DNA of 64,000 nucleotides from UBA5070 sp035352895 (GTDB lineage Bacteria; Fibrobacterota; Fibrobacteria; UBA5070). The DNA lies in the NCBI GenBank assembly GCA_035352895.1, contig DAOPYN010000012.1, positions 22,229 to 86,228 of the forward strand. The letters are read 5' to 3'. The notes beneath the pieces are model-generated. The model did no database searches, was not told the DNA's origin, and saw nothing but the letters and a program-made list of their open reading frames with translations. Positions within the stretch are counted from its first letter, which is position 1. Each line of letters opens with the position of its first letter. The translations under genes and the position numbers were made by a program. Shown here piece by piece: positions 42,711 to 50,537 of the stretch.

Positions 42711-45436
42711 GGCGCACCCCGGTGGACGGCGAGGACGTCGGGGCGGTCCAATCCGAGACCTTTGGTGGCCAACACGATCGCGGCCCCGTTCACCAGGAGA
42801 AGCCTGCCGTTCTCCGTGTCGGTCACCCAGGCGCGCAGGGGATCGTTCGGGTCCGAGACGACGGCGCGCGGGGCTCCGAGATCGGAAAGCCTGGATTCGA
42901 CGGCGGCGGTCTGCGCATTGACGCGCACCACCTCGCCGGAACTGGATCCGGAAGCGTCGCCCATGTCAGCGATCCATACCTTCCCGCCGGCCGCGGAAAC
43001 CCACACCGGGCGGTGCAGACCGGACACCCTGCGGACCTCGCGAGCGGTGGAGTCGAAGGCGATCACGCTTCCCAAGGACAGATCCGCCACCCACAGCAGG
43101 GACATGGATTCGTCCCACGAAACCGAGACCGGTCTCCGCAGCACCCCCCTGACCAGGGTGTCCAGTCGTCCGCCGGTGGTGCGGCCCAGGAATCCGGAAT
43201 CGGCCGAAACGAACCAGGCCCGGCGCCAGGCGCCCTGGTCCACGGCGATGGCATGGACGGCTCCGGGAAGGCCGGCGAAGATCCCGGTGGCTCCGTCGAT
43301 GCGCAGGAGTTGACCGGTGGCTCCGGTGGAGTCGGCGGCGCCGAGCCAGCAGAAGGAGCCGTCGACGTCGCAGGCCACCGACCTCGGGCGCGGGACGGTG
43401 CCGGGCGAAGGGCGCTCCGTGCCGGTGCTCGTCCATTTGCGGACCTTGGCGGCGCCGCGGTCCACTGCGATGAGGGTTCCGCCTTCGCGGATTGGGTCCA
43501 GGTCCAGGGAGACGATTTCCGAGAAGCCACGCAGTCGTTGGACCACCGTGGGAACACCCCCGCGGGTGAGCGCGATCTTGACGAGGCTGGTGCGTGTCCC
43601 GGTCCAGACCGATCCCTTCTCCCGGTAGGTGCACAGCCGGATGCGCCAGGACAGGCTTCCTCCGCCAAGTCCGTCGGACAGGTGCAGGGTGACCGTGGAA
43701 TCCACCAGGGAATCGCTGGGGGCCTTCCAAAGGAGCACCGAGTCGCCCGGGATTCCCGATCTCCACTCGAGACGGCCGGCCGGACCGAGGTCGGCGGGCA
43801 CCCCGCGGTCCCACCGTGGCGACCAGTTCTTGTCCGGGTCGTGGGCGCGAAAGCGCAGGAGGGCGCTCTCGCCCGGGTGCACCGCCACCACGAAGGTGTC
43901 CCCGCGGGGCAGGAGGGAGCGCGTGGAACTGGAATCCAGCGAGGGACCCACCAGGAGCGAATCCACCTGCGGAAGCACGTTGCGGATCACGGCGTTCCAG
44001 GTGGCTCGTTCGCGGCCGTCCATGTAGTAGCGGATGGTGTCCCTCGGGACGATGGTTCCCGTGGTGTCCCTGGCTCCCGGAAGGGAATCCCAGCGGACCA
44101 CCACGATGTCCTGCACCACCGCTCCGTCGTCGTCGCGCACCACGCTGCGCGAAACCAGGGTGGACCGACCCAGCCCCCAGGAGAAGCGGCCCGTGTCGGT
44201 GCCGCAACGCCGCAGCTGCGCACGCAAGGTCACGTCGCCTCCGCGGTACTCGCCCGATGGATCGGGGCTGGAGAGGCTGATGCTGGGTTCCTCGTCGACG
44301 TCCCCCAGCGGCCAGCAGGATTGCAGGAGCGTGAAGGCGCACAGGATCGCACCCCATGCGGCCACCGGAGGGCGGAGATTCCTCGCGCGGTCGGGATGGA
44401 GGACGACGGCCATGATCTCCGCCACCGCCGCGTAGAGTTCGGAGGGGATCTCGTCGCCGGGTTCCGTCTGGGCGTAGAGCGCGCGCGCCAGCGGGGGACT
44501 CTCCATCAGGGGAACCCCCGCCTCGGTGGCCAGTTCGCGGATGCGTTTGGCCACGAGGTCGGCTCCCTTGGCCACCACCGTGGGAGCCCGGTCCACCCCG
44601 GGCTGGTAGCGGAGAGCCACCGCGTAGTGGGTGGGGTTGGTCACCACCACCGTCGCCTTGGGGACCTCGTGCATCATGAAGCGTCGGTGCATCTCGCGTC
44701 GCAGGCCGCGGATCTTGCCCTTCACCAGGGGATCGCCTTCGGATTGGCGCGCCTCGTCCTTGACCTCCTGCTTGGTCATCTTGAGGTCGTCCTTCCATGT
44801 GTACTTCTGGTAGATCCAGTCGGCGATCCCCAGCACCACGAGCACCAGGGACATCTTCAAGGCGGCCTCGAAAGCCACCGAAGCGAGGACCGCGGCCTGG
44901 ATGGGGAATGCCATGCCCGCCATGGCGAGGAACTCCTCGCGGTGGCGCCAGACGGTGTGGAATCCGATCAGGCCGACCACGGCCATCCGCACGGCGGCCT
45001 TGGCCATTTCCAACCAGGTCGCCTTGCTCACCAGCCGCGACAAGGAGAACTTGAAGGCCTTCGTGAAGTCGGGAACGAGGATGCCGAGGTTCAGCTTCAA
45101 TCCCGCGTTGAGGATGGACACCAGCGCCGCGATCAGCGCCACGGGGATGGCCACGGGAAGGATGAGCCTGGCCACGAACATCATGGCGGGTGCGCCGAAG
45201 GCGTCGATGGAATCGTCTGATGGCCGGAAGGTGGAGATGGCGCGGAAGCATTCGCGCATCAGGTCCTCCAGGGAAGTCAGGATCTGTCCTCCTCCCCATT
45301 GGATGGAAAGCACGCCGACCAGCAGGGTTGACGCCTGCAGGAGATCCTGGACGCGGGGCAGCGATCCCTTGCTCGTGGCCTCGTTCAGGCGCTTGCCCGT
45401 GGGCTCTTCGGTCTTGCCTTCGTCTTCGGCGGCCAT
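42707..45436 (-). CDS. flhB: FlhB fused in frame to a lipoprotein-like beta-propeller region
   Basis: 909 residues in one open frame. Residues 1-350 are a normal FlhB: GKTEEPTGKRLNEA at the start, four membrane helices, and the autocleavage site NPTH (Asn267-His270), ending at AEIMAVVLHPDR, where FlhB proteins usually stop. It continues with WGAILCAFTLLQSC (Cys374), which looks like a lipoprotein signal, then an Ig-like region (about 380-590) and repeated strands resembling an NHL/SMP-30-type propeller (about 610-905; SVACDVDGSFCWLGA, VSWDESMSLLWVADLSLGSV). ATG at codon 342 or GTG at codon 358 (44365) could start a separate lipoprotein. Either a true fusion or two genes whose stop codon has been lost. 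Confidence 0.85.
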   Translation of the reverse strand: MAAEDEGKTEEPTGKRLNEATSKGSLPRVQDLLQASTLLVGVLSIQWGGGQILTSLEDLMRECFRAISTFRPSDDSIDAFGAPAMMFVARLILPVAIPVALIAALVSILNAGLKLNLGILVPDFTKAFKFSLSRLVSKATWLEMAKAAVRMAVVGLIGFHTVWRHREEFLAMAGMAFPIQAAVLASVAFEAALKMSLVLVVLGIADWIYQKYTWKDDLKMTKQEVKDEARQSEGDPLVKGKIRGLRREMHRRFMMHEVPKATVVVTNPTHYAVALRYQPGVDRAPTVVAKGADLVAKRIRELATEAGVPLMESPPLARALYAQTEPGDEIPSELYAAVAEIMAVVLHPDRARNLRPPVAAWGAILCAFTLLQSCWPLGDVDEEPSISLSSPDPSGEYRGGDVTLRAQLRRCGTDTGRFSWGLGRSTLVSRSVVRDDDGAVVQDIVVVRWDSLPGARDTTGTIVPRDTIRYYMDGRERATWNAVIRNVLPQVDSLLVGPSLDSSSTRSLLPRGDTFVVAVHPGESALLRFRAHDPDKNWSPRWDRGVPADLGPAGRLEWRSGIPGDSVLLWKAPSDSLVDSTVTLHLSDGLGGGSLSWRIRLCTYREKGSVWTGTRTSLVKIALTRGGVPTVVQRLRGFSEIVSLDLDPIREGGTLIAVDRGAAKVRKWTSTGTERPSPGTVPRPRSVACDVDGSFCWLGAADSTGATGQLLRIDGATGIFAGLPGAVHAIAVDQGAWRRAWFVSADSGFLGRTTGGRLDTLVRGVLRRPVSVSWDESMSLLWVADLSLGSVIAFDSTAREVRRVSGLHRPVWVSAAGGKVWIADMGDASGSSSGEVVRVNAQTAAVESRLSDLGAPRAVVSDPNDPLRAWVTDTENGRLLLVNGAAIVLATKGLGLDRPDVLAVHRGAP

Positions 45437-45442
45437 GGACCG

Positions 45443-46243
45443 TCAACCTCCTCCGAGCATGGTGGTGGCGGATCTCACGACCTGGTCTTCCCACCCGTGG
45501 AAGGCTCCCAGCATGGTGGGCAGGGAGACCGCCGTGACCAGGCAGGCGGTGACCACCTGCAGCGGCATCGCCAGGATCCAGGTGTTCATGCCCGGCATGA
45601 TCCGGGACACGATCGCCATCACGATGCTCAGCATCAGAAGGGCCATCAGGACCGGGCCGGCCATCTGCAGGCCCAGGTAGAGCGCGTTTCCGGTGATCGA
45701 AATCGCCAGCGGGACGGTGGTGGCGGCGTCCAGGTGGACCTGGACCAGGGGGATGGTCCGGAAGGAATCGGCGAGCGATCCCACCAGGTGGGAGAACCCT
45801 CCTCCGGCCATGAAGGAAACGGTCGAGCAGATTCCCAGGAATTGTCCGAACAGGTGGGTGGATTCGCCTGTCGTGGGATCGAACAGTTCCACCATGGAAA
45901 AACCCGCCTGAAGGTCGATCATGGCTCCCGCGATCTCCATGACCTGGAACACCATGGAGAAGGTCCATCCGGCCAGGAGGCCCACCACGAGCTCGCGCAG
46001 CGCAAGCCCGGCGAAGCCGAACACGTCCGAGGGCAGGGCAGCGGTGTGCGGAGCCAGGGTGGGGAAGATGCAGGCGGTGAAGGCCAGGGCCAGTCCGATG
46101 CGCGCCGTGCGCGGTACCGAGGCGCTGCCCAGCACGGGCATGAGTCCCACCATGGCCACGACGCGCACCAGGGCCAGGCCGGCCAGCTGCGCCTGGCCGG
46201 AGGCGATCCCGGTGATTTCCTGGAGGATGTCCGGCGGGTTCAT
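45443..46243 (-). CDS. fliR: Flagellar export protein FliR
   Basis: 266 residues, about six membrane helices. RIGLALAFTACIFPTL, LALRELVVGLLAG and the late MPGMNTWILAMPLQV fit FliR, part of the FliPQR export gate. ATG 46243 overlaps fliQ stop (ATGA). Six bases before flhB. Confidence 0.94.
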   Translation of the reverse strand: MNPPDILQEITGIASGQAQLAGLALVRVVAMVGLMPVLGSASVPRTARIGLALAFTACIFPTLAPHTAALPSDVFGFAGLALRELVVGLLAGWTFSMVFQVMEIAGAMIDLQAGFSMVELFDPTTGESTHLFGQFLGICSTVSFMAGGGFSHLVGSLADSFRTIPLVQVHLDAATTVPLAISITGNALYLGLQMAGPVLMALLMLSIVMAIVSRIMPGMNTWILAMPLQVVTACLVTAVSLPTMLGAFHGWEDQVVRSATTMLGGG

Positions 46244-46509
46244 GCGTGGACCGATCGGAACAGGGTGACCAGGTGCACGAAGTAGTCCCGGAACAGGTGC
46301 AGCATCCAGGGGAAGGCGAACACGGCCGCCACGCCCCCCGCGATGAGCTTGGGAAGGAAGGTGAGGGTGGCTTCGGAAATGGAGGTGGCCGCCTGCAGGA
46401 TGGAGAGGATCAGCCCCACCACCAGGGTCACCACCAGCACCGGCGCGCACAGGGCCAGGCTCAACCAGAGGGTTTCCCGGACCAGCGCGATGATGTCTCC
46501 CTCGCTCAC
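46240..46509 (-). CDS. fliQ: Flagellar export protein FliQ
   Basis: 89 residues, two membrane helices, with LVVTLVVGLILSILQAATSISEATL-type core and FPWMLHLFRDYF near the end, as in FliQ. Lies between fliP (6 bases) and fliR (overlap). Confidence 0.95.
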   Translation of the reverse strand: MSEGDIIALVRETLWLSLALCAPVLVVTLVVGLILSILQAATSISEATLTFLPKLIAGGVAAVFAFPWMLHLFRDYFVHLVTLFRSVHA

Positions 46510-46515
46510 GGCCCG

Positions 46516-47268
46516 CTACCGGAAGCTGGTCACCAGGCCCTGGGTGACCAGGGTCCAGCCGTCCACCAGGACGAAGAGGATGAGTTTGAGCGGAAGGCTC
46601 ACCATCACCGGAGGCAGCATCATCATGCCCAGGCTCATCAGGATGGAGGCCACGACCATGTCGATCACCAGAAACGGCAGGTAGATCAAGAAACCGATCA
46701 TGAATGCGGTCTTCATTTCCGACATGGCGAAGGAGGGGATCAGGACCGCGTTGGGGATGTCGTCGACGGTGGCGGGCCGCGGGGTCTTGGAGACCCGCAC
46801 CATGATGGCCAGTTCGTTCTCGCCGCACTGGCGGAGCATGAAGGCCCGCATGGGCTTCATGGCGGATTCCAGGGCCTCCTTGTGAGAGATCCTCTGCTCC
46901 ATGAACGGCTGGTAGGCGTTGTCGTGGATCTCCTGGATCTGCGGTTGCATCACAAACCAGGTGAGCAGAAGCGAGATCCCCACGATCACCTGGTTGGGCG
47001 GGACGGTCTGGGCGCCCAGGGCGCGCTTGAGGAAGCCCATGACCACCACGATCCGCGTGAACGGAGTCATGAGGACCACGATGGATGGCGCCAGGGCCAG
47101 GATGGTCATCAGGAACACCAGCTGCATGGTGATCGCGGCTTCCTGGGGCGTCTTTGCCTGGTCGATGCCGATGCTGACCTTGGGGAGCATCTGCGCCTGG
47201 ATTCCCGGCGCCAGGACCAGCAGGGACAGCATCAGCGTCCGGAACAGGTGTCGGGGGGCGCATGTCAT
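46516..47268 (-). CDS. fliP: Flagellar export protein FliP
   Basis: 250 residues with a cleavable N-terminal signal (MTCAPRHLFRTLMLSLLVLA), then MTPFTRIVVVMGFLKRALG, LLLTWFVMQP and the C-terminal PSFAMSEMKTAFMIGFLIYLPF and MMMLPPVMVSLPLK-type signatures of FliP. Overlaps fliO by four bases. Confidence 0.96.
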   Translation of the reverse strand: MTCAPRHLFRTLMLSLLVLAPGIQAQMLPKVSIGIDQAKTPQEAAITMQLVFLMTILALAPSIVVLMTPFTRIVVVMGFLKRALGAQTVPPNQVIVGISLLLTWFVMQPQIQEIHDNAYQPFMEQRISHKEALESAMKPMRAFMLRQCGENELAIMVRVSKTPRPATVDDIPNAVLIPSFAMSEMKTAFMIGFLIYLPFLVIDMVVASILMSLGMMMLPPVMVSLPLKLILFVLVDGWTLVTQGLVTSFR

Positions 47269-47873
47269 GGTCGGCTCCGGGATGCGTTCGGATTCTGACG
47301 GAATCTGTTCATGAAGGTGTCCAGGGTGGAGGCGAACTCGGCGACGGTATTCTTCCCGATGCCGGTTTCCGCGAGGATCTCGGCTGCGGAGTCCCCGGTG
47401 AATTCCGCCACCGCGGAGGCGGACGAGGCGGTGAAGGCCACGGCCACCACACGATCGTGGACGCGCACCAGGGAGATCTGCCGGCCACCCGGAAGGGCGG
47501 TGGTCTCGAGCACGTCGACGAGGGATCCGTGCGCTCCGCGCTGGTTCTTGCCGCGTGCCTTGCGGTACAGGAACAGGCCGGCGAAGGCGATGGCCGCCAG
47601 GAGCGCGATGCTGGTGAACAATTGCAGGAGGAGCGATCCCAGCATGGAGCCGGAAACGGGGGATCCGGTGGCGGCATCGCGCGTGGGAGATCCACGGTCC
47701 CAGGCTTCCTGGGCGGTGGCCAGCCGCGAGCGCACGATGGAATCGTCGTCGGGAATGGCGGGTTTGGAGAGCGCCTGCGGGGAGACGGCTTCGACGAGCG
47801 AATCCGTGCCCAGGGTGTCCGCCCCGGAAAGGGTGGCGGATAGCAGGAAGATCGCGGCGAGGATGGGCTTCAT
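47265..47873 (-). CDS. fliO: Flagellar protein FliO
   Basis: 202 residues. Signal peptide (MKPILAAIFLLSATLSGA), an extracytoplasmic spacer, one membrane helix (about 95-115), then the short conserved cytoplasmic domain LVDVLETTALPGGRQISLVRVHDR. FliO helps FliP assemble. Sequence is weakly conserved in this family, so the call leans on position between fliN and fliP. ATG 47873 overlaps the fliN stop. Confidence 0.85.
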   Translation of the reverse strand: MKPILAAIFLLSATLSGADTLGTDSLVEAVSPQALSKPAIPDDDSIVRSRLATAQEAWDRGSPTRDAATGSPVSGSMLGSLLLQLFTSIALLAAIAFAGLFLYRKARGKNQRGAHGSLVDVLETTALPGGRQISLVRVHDRVVAVAFTASSASAVAEFTGDSAAEILAETGIGKNTVAEFASTLDTFMNRFRQNPNASRSRP

Positions 47874-48796
47874 CGGATGGGCCTCGCCCGTTCTTCCGGG
47901 GTCACCAGATGGGTGATGCGGATCCCGAAGTTCTCCTCGATCACCACCACCTCGCCGCGGGCGATGATCTTGTCGTTGACCACAAGATCCACAGGCTCGC
48001 CCGCCATGCGGTCCAGTTCGATGATGCTGCCCGGTCCGATCTCCAGGATGCGCCGGATGGAAAGCTCCGTCTGTCCCAGTTCGATGGTCACCTCGATGGG
48101 GACGTCCAGGAGCCTCTGGACGGCTGGATCGCGGGAATCGATCCAGGATGTGCCTCCCGGAGAGGCCGGCGCCGCGGCGGTGCGGCTCGCCTGGGGCGGG
48201 GGAGGAAGCGAGATGGCCTCGGAAGGAGCGTGGGCGCTGAGACCTTCCTGGAATTCGTCCACGTTGGGGAATTCCGACTGCGAGGAACGGATTCCGTCGA
48301 GTTCGGAGAGGGTCTCCATGAGCTCGTGCGAGACGGTCAGGGTGATCTGGTGGATGGGGAAACCCTGCACGTCGAGTTCCACCGGGTAGCAGGCGGAACC
48401 CGCTCCGGGCGCGCCCTCCTCGACGGCGGAGCGGTACACCAGCCGCTTGTGCCAGCGTTCGGACTGGCTCGTGGAAAACGCCCCCGCGAGCTGGTTTCCC
48501 AGTTCCTGGAGGGCGTCCTGGTGCTCGTCGCTCCAAGCCGCGGTCCCGTCGCCCATCATCATGAGGTCGGCGAGGATGGATGCCGCTTCCGGTTGCATCA
48601 GGAGGGCGATCTCGCCCTGCCCGCCCTCGGTGAGGACGAACCTCACGGAAATCGGCGTGGGAGCCACCGATCCAGGCAGGCGCGCTCCCACCTGGAGTCC
48701 GCAGGCCCGGCCGAGCGCCGCGCGGAAGGTCTGGCGTGCCGAGGCGCAGAAGACCGCCGCCAGGTCGTCGGCATGGGAATAGAGTTCAGTCGACAT
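47870..48796 (-). CDS. fliN: Flagellar motor switch protein FliN/FliY with N-terminal CheC-like domain
   Basis: 308 residues, much longer than plain FliN. The C-terminal 80 residues are the FliN surface (VPIEVTIELGQTELSIRRILEIGPGSIIELDRMAGEPVDL-type). The N-terminal 170 residues are CheC-like with ALQELGNQLAGAFS, one acidic/Asn phosphatase motif, and a Pro/Ala-rich linker joins the two. This is the FliY plan, where the switch may also dephosphorylate CheY-P. Start overlaps the fliM end by 11 bases. Confidence 0.88.
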   Translation of the reverse strand: MSTELYSHADDLAAVFCASARQTFRAALGRACGLQVGARLPGSVAPTPISVRFVLTEGGQGEIALLMQPEAASILADLMMMGDGTAAWSDEHQDALQELGNQLAGAFSTSQSERWHKRLVYRSAVEEGAPGAGSACYPVELDVQGFPIHQITLTVSHELMETLSELDGIRSSQSEFPNVDEFQEGLSAHAPSEAISLPPPPQASRTAAAPASPGGTSWIDSRDPAVQRLLDVPIEVTIELGQTELSIRRILEIGPGSIIELDRMAGEPVDLVVNDKIIARGEVVVIEENFGIRITHLVTPEERARPIR

Positions 48797-49832
48797 CGCC
48801 GACCTCCCGGTCGATCAGGGACGTAACCTGCACGCACTTGCGGCCGTGGATCTGTCCAGGTCGGCAGAGGAACCTCGCCTTCCCGCCTGCGGCGAGGACC
48901 ATTTCGGAGGAATGGGATTTCTCGAGCACAAGCGTGTCCCCTGTCTGGAGGCCCAGGATCTGTCTCATGGATAGGGATGTCTTTCCGAGGAGCGCTCGAA
49001 GTTCGACGGGGGTTCCGGCCAGTTCGCGTTCCACCACCTTCCTGGTGTCGGCGGTGGCTCCGCGGTTTGACGAGATCCAGTTTTCCGCGGAAAGGTTTCC
49101 CATCACCGGTTCGAGGAACATGTACGGCATGCACATGCTCATCAGGCCGGAGGTGTGGCGGCTGCGCAGCTCGAAGGAGATCAGGATCACGGTCTCGGAG
49201 GCCGGAGCGATCTGCACGAACTGTGGATTGTTCTCGTAGCTCTCGATCTTCGGATGGAAGATGCCGAGGTACTCCCAGGCCTCCTTCAGGTCCAGGAGCA
49301 ACCGTTCCACGATCTTGTTCATCACGGATCGTTCGATGTCGGTGAGCTCGCGGTTGTACTGCATCGCCTTGCCGGGGCCGCCGAAGAGACGGTCGATCAT
49401 GAAGAACACCAGGGACGGATTGATCTCCAGGATCGCGTTCCCGCTGAGCGGCTCCATCTGGAAGACGTAGATGCAGGAGGGATTGGTCACGCTCATCACG
49501 AATTCGTTGTAGGTGAGCTGATCCACGGAGACCAGTTCCACTTCGATCAAGGTCCGCAGGTACGACGTCAGCGTGGTGGACAGGGCCCGGGAAAACCCCT
49601 CGTGGAGGTTCTGCAGCACCCGCATCTGGTCCTTGGAGACGCGGTCGGGGCGGCGGAAATCGTACAGGCTGACCTTCCGGTCCTCCGAACGGGTCGGCCG
49701 CTCCACGCGGGGCGCCTTGTCCTGGAGCCTTTCCACCGCGGCCGGTGCGGGCGCAGGGGGGGGGGAAGGCGCACCGGCGCCGACGGATGCCAGGAGGGCG
49801 TCGATCTCTTCCTGTGAGAGGATATCGCCCAC
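48786..49832 (-). CDS. fliM: Flagellar motor switch protein FliM
   Basis: 348 residues. The N-terminal CheY-P docking peptide ILSQEEIDALLASV is intact, then a Pro/Ala linker, the middle CheC-like domain (KDQMRVLQNLHEGFSRALSTTL, GGPGKAMQYNRELTDIE) and a C-terminal SpoA domain. FliM forms the C-ring and receives the chemotaxis signal, presumably from the CheY encoded at 26.3 kb. Confidence 0.95.
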   Translation of the reverse strand: MGDILSQEEIDALLASVGAGAPSPPPAPAPAAVERLQDKAPRVERPTRSEDRKVSLYDFRRPDRVSKDQMRVLQNLHEGFSRALSTTLTSYLRTLIEVELVSVDQLTYNEFVMSVTNPSCIYVFQMEPLSGNAILEINPSLVFFMIDRLFGGPGKAMQYNRELTDIERSVMNKIVERLLLDLKEAWEYLGIFHPKIESYENNPQFVQIAPASETVILISFELRSRHTSGLMSMCMPYMFLEPVMGNLSAENWISSNRGATADTRKVVERELAGTPVELRALLGKTSLSMRQILGLQTGDTLVLEKSHSSEMVLAAGGKARFLCRPGQIHGRKCVQVTSLIDREVGDVD

Positions 49833-49842
49833 GGGTGGACTC

Positions 49843-50424
49843 CTACTGGACCAGCCATTCGGTGACCAGCACCGAATGGATCTGGAGCTTTTCGTGCTTG
49901 AGGAGCTTGTTGATCTCCCGGGTCATGTCCTGGGTCAGCGAATCCTGCGACTTGGGGTCGGTGGCCACCTGGAAGGTGGCTCCCGACAGGATCCTGTTGA
50001 CGGTGGCTTCGACCCGGATCATCTGGGGGGCCACCTTCTTGGAGAAGTCCTTGTACTTCTCGGCGTCGTATTCCAGGCACAATCCCGCCTTCAGGTAGCG
50101 CTTGGCTTCGGTACCGGCGATGGTCACCGTCTTGGAGAGGACCTTCTCGGCGCATTCCAGCCTCTTCGGTGCCTTGCGGGAATCTTCCTCTCCTTCCTCG
50201 TTCGTTCCCTCCTCCTCCTCTCCTTCCGGGGTGGAGGTGTGGGAATCGGTCTTCTGGGCCCGGTCGGAGATTCCGAAGAACCGGACCACTCCCACCGCGA
50301 GCACGGCCTGGAGCCCCAGCACGACCAGGACCGCCACGAGCATGGGGGCCACCTTGCGTCCTCCGGAGCTCTTCGGTGCCTCCGGAGTCTCGTCCTTCTT
50401 CTCTTCCTTGGGTGCTCCCGACAT
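49843..50424 (-). CDS. fliL: Flagellar basal-body protein FliL
   Basis: 193 residues from ATG 50424, which has GAGGGG at good spacing; an ATG at 50460 adds 12 residues. One membrane helix (about 25-48), an unusually acidic linker (GEEEEGTNEEGEEDS), and the periplasmic FliL domain with KYLKAGLCLEYD-like and PQMIRVEATVNRILSG...LTQDMTREINKLL. It steadies the stators around the motor. Ten bases before fliM. Confidence 0.88.
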   Translation of the reverse strand: MSGAPKEEKKDETPEAPKSSGGRKVAPMLVAVLVVLGLQAVLAVGVVRFFGISDRAQKTDSHTSTPEGEEEEGTNEEGEEDSRKAPKRLECAEKVLSKTVTIAGTEAKRYLKAGLCLEYDAEKYKDFSKKVAPQMIRVEATVNRILSGATFQVATDPKSQDSLTQDMTREINKLLKHEKLQIHSVLVTEWLVQ

Positions 50425-50507
50425 GTCCTGTCCCCTCTGTGCGTCCGGAGATTCTCCCATACGCCGCTCGGGAACTCAAGGGTTCCCTTCCAATTTCTGC
50501 ACCGCTT

Positions 50508-50527
50508 CGGCTCCCCAGGGGGAGCCG
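50508..50527 (-). terminator. GC-rich hairpin between flgE and fliL
   Basis: CGGCTCCCC (50508-50516) pairs with GGGGAGCCG (50519-50527). It lies 11 bases beyond the flgE stop on the - strand. A smaller repeat, GGGAAC/GTTCCC, lies at 50470-50487. No T-run follows, so it may only lower expression of the genes downstream (fliL onward). Confidence 0.45.
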
Positions 50528-50537
50528 GGACCCGCGG

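Noticed and set aside
40800..43313. A 769-codon + strand frame opposite flhA
   Set aside because: Antisense shadow of flhA; His/Asp-rich with no family features.
42722..45968. Frames of 832 codons (+) and 1000 codons (-) over the flhB region
   Set aside because: Both are out of frame with FlhB and its extension, which have recognisable motifs; long shadows are common at this GC content.
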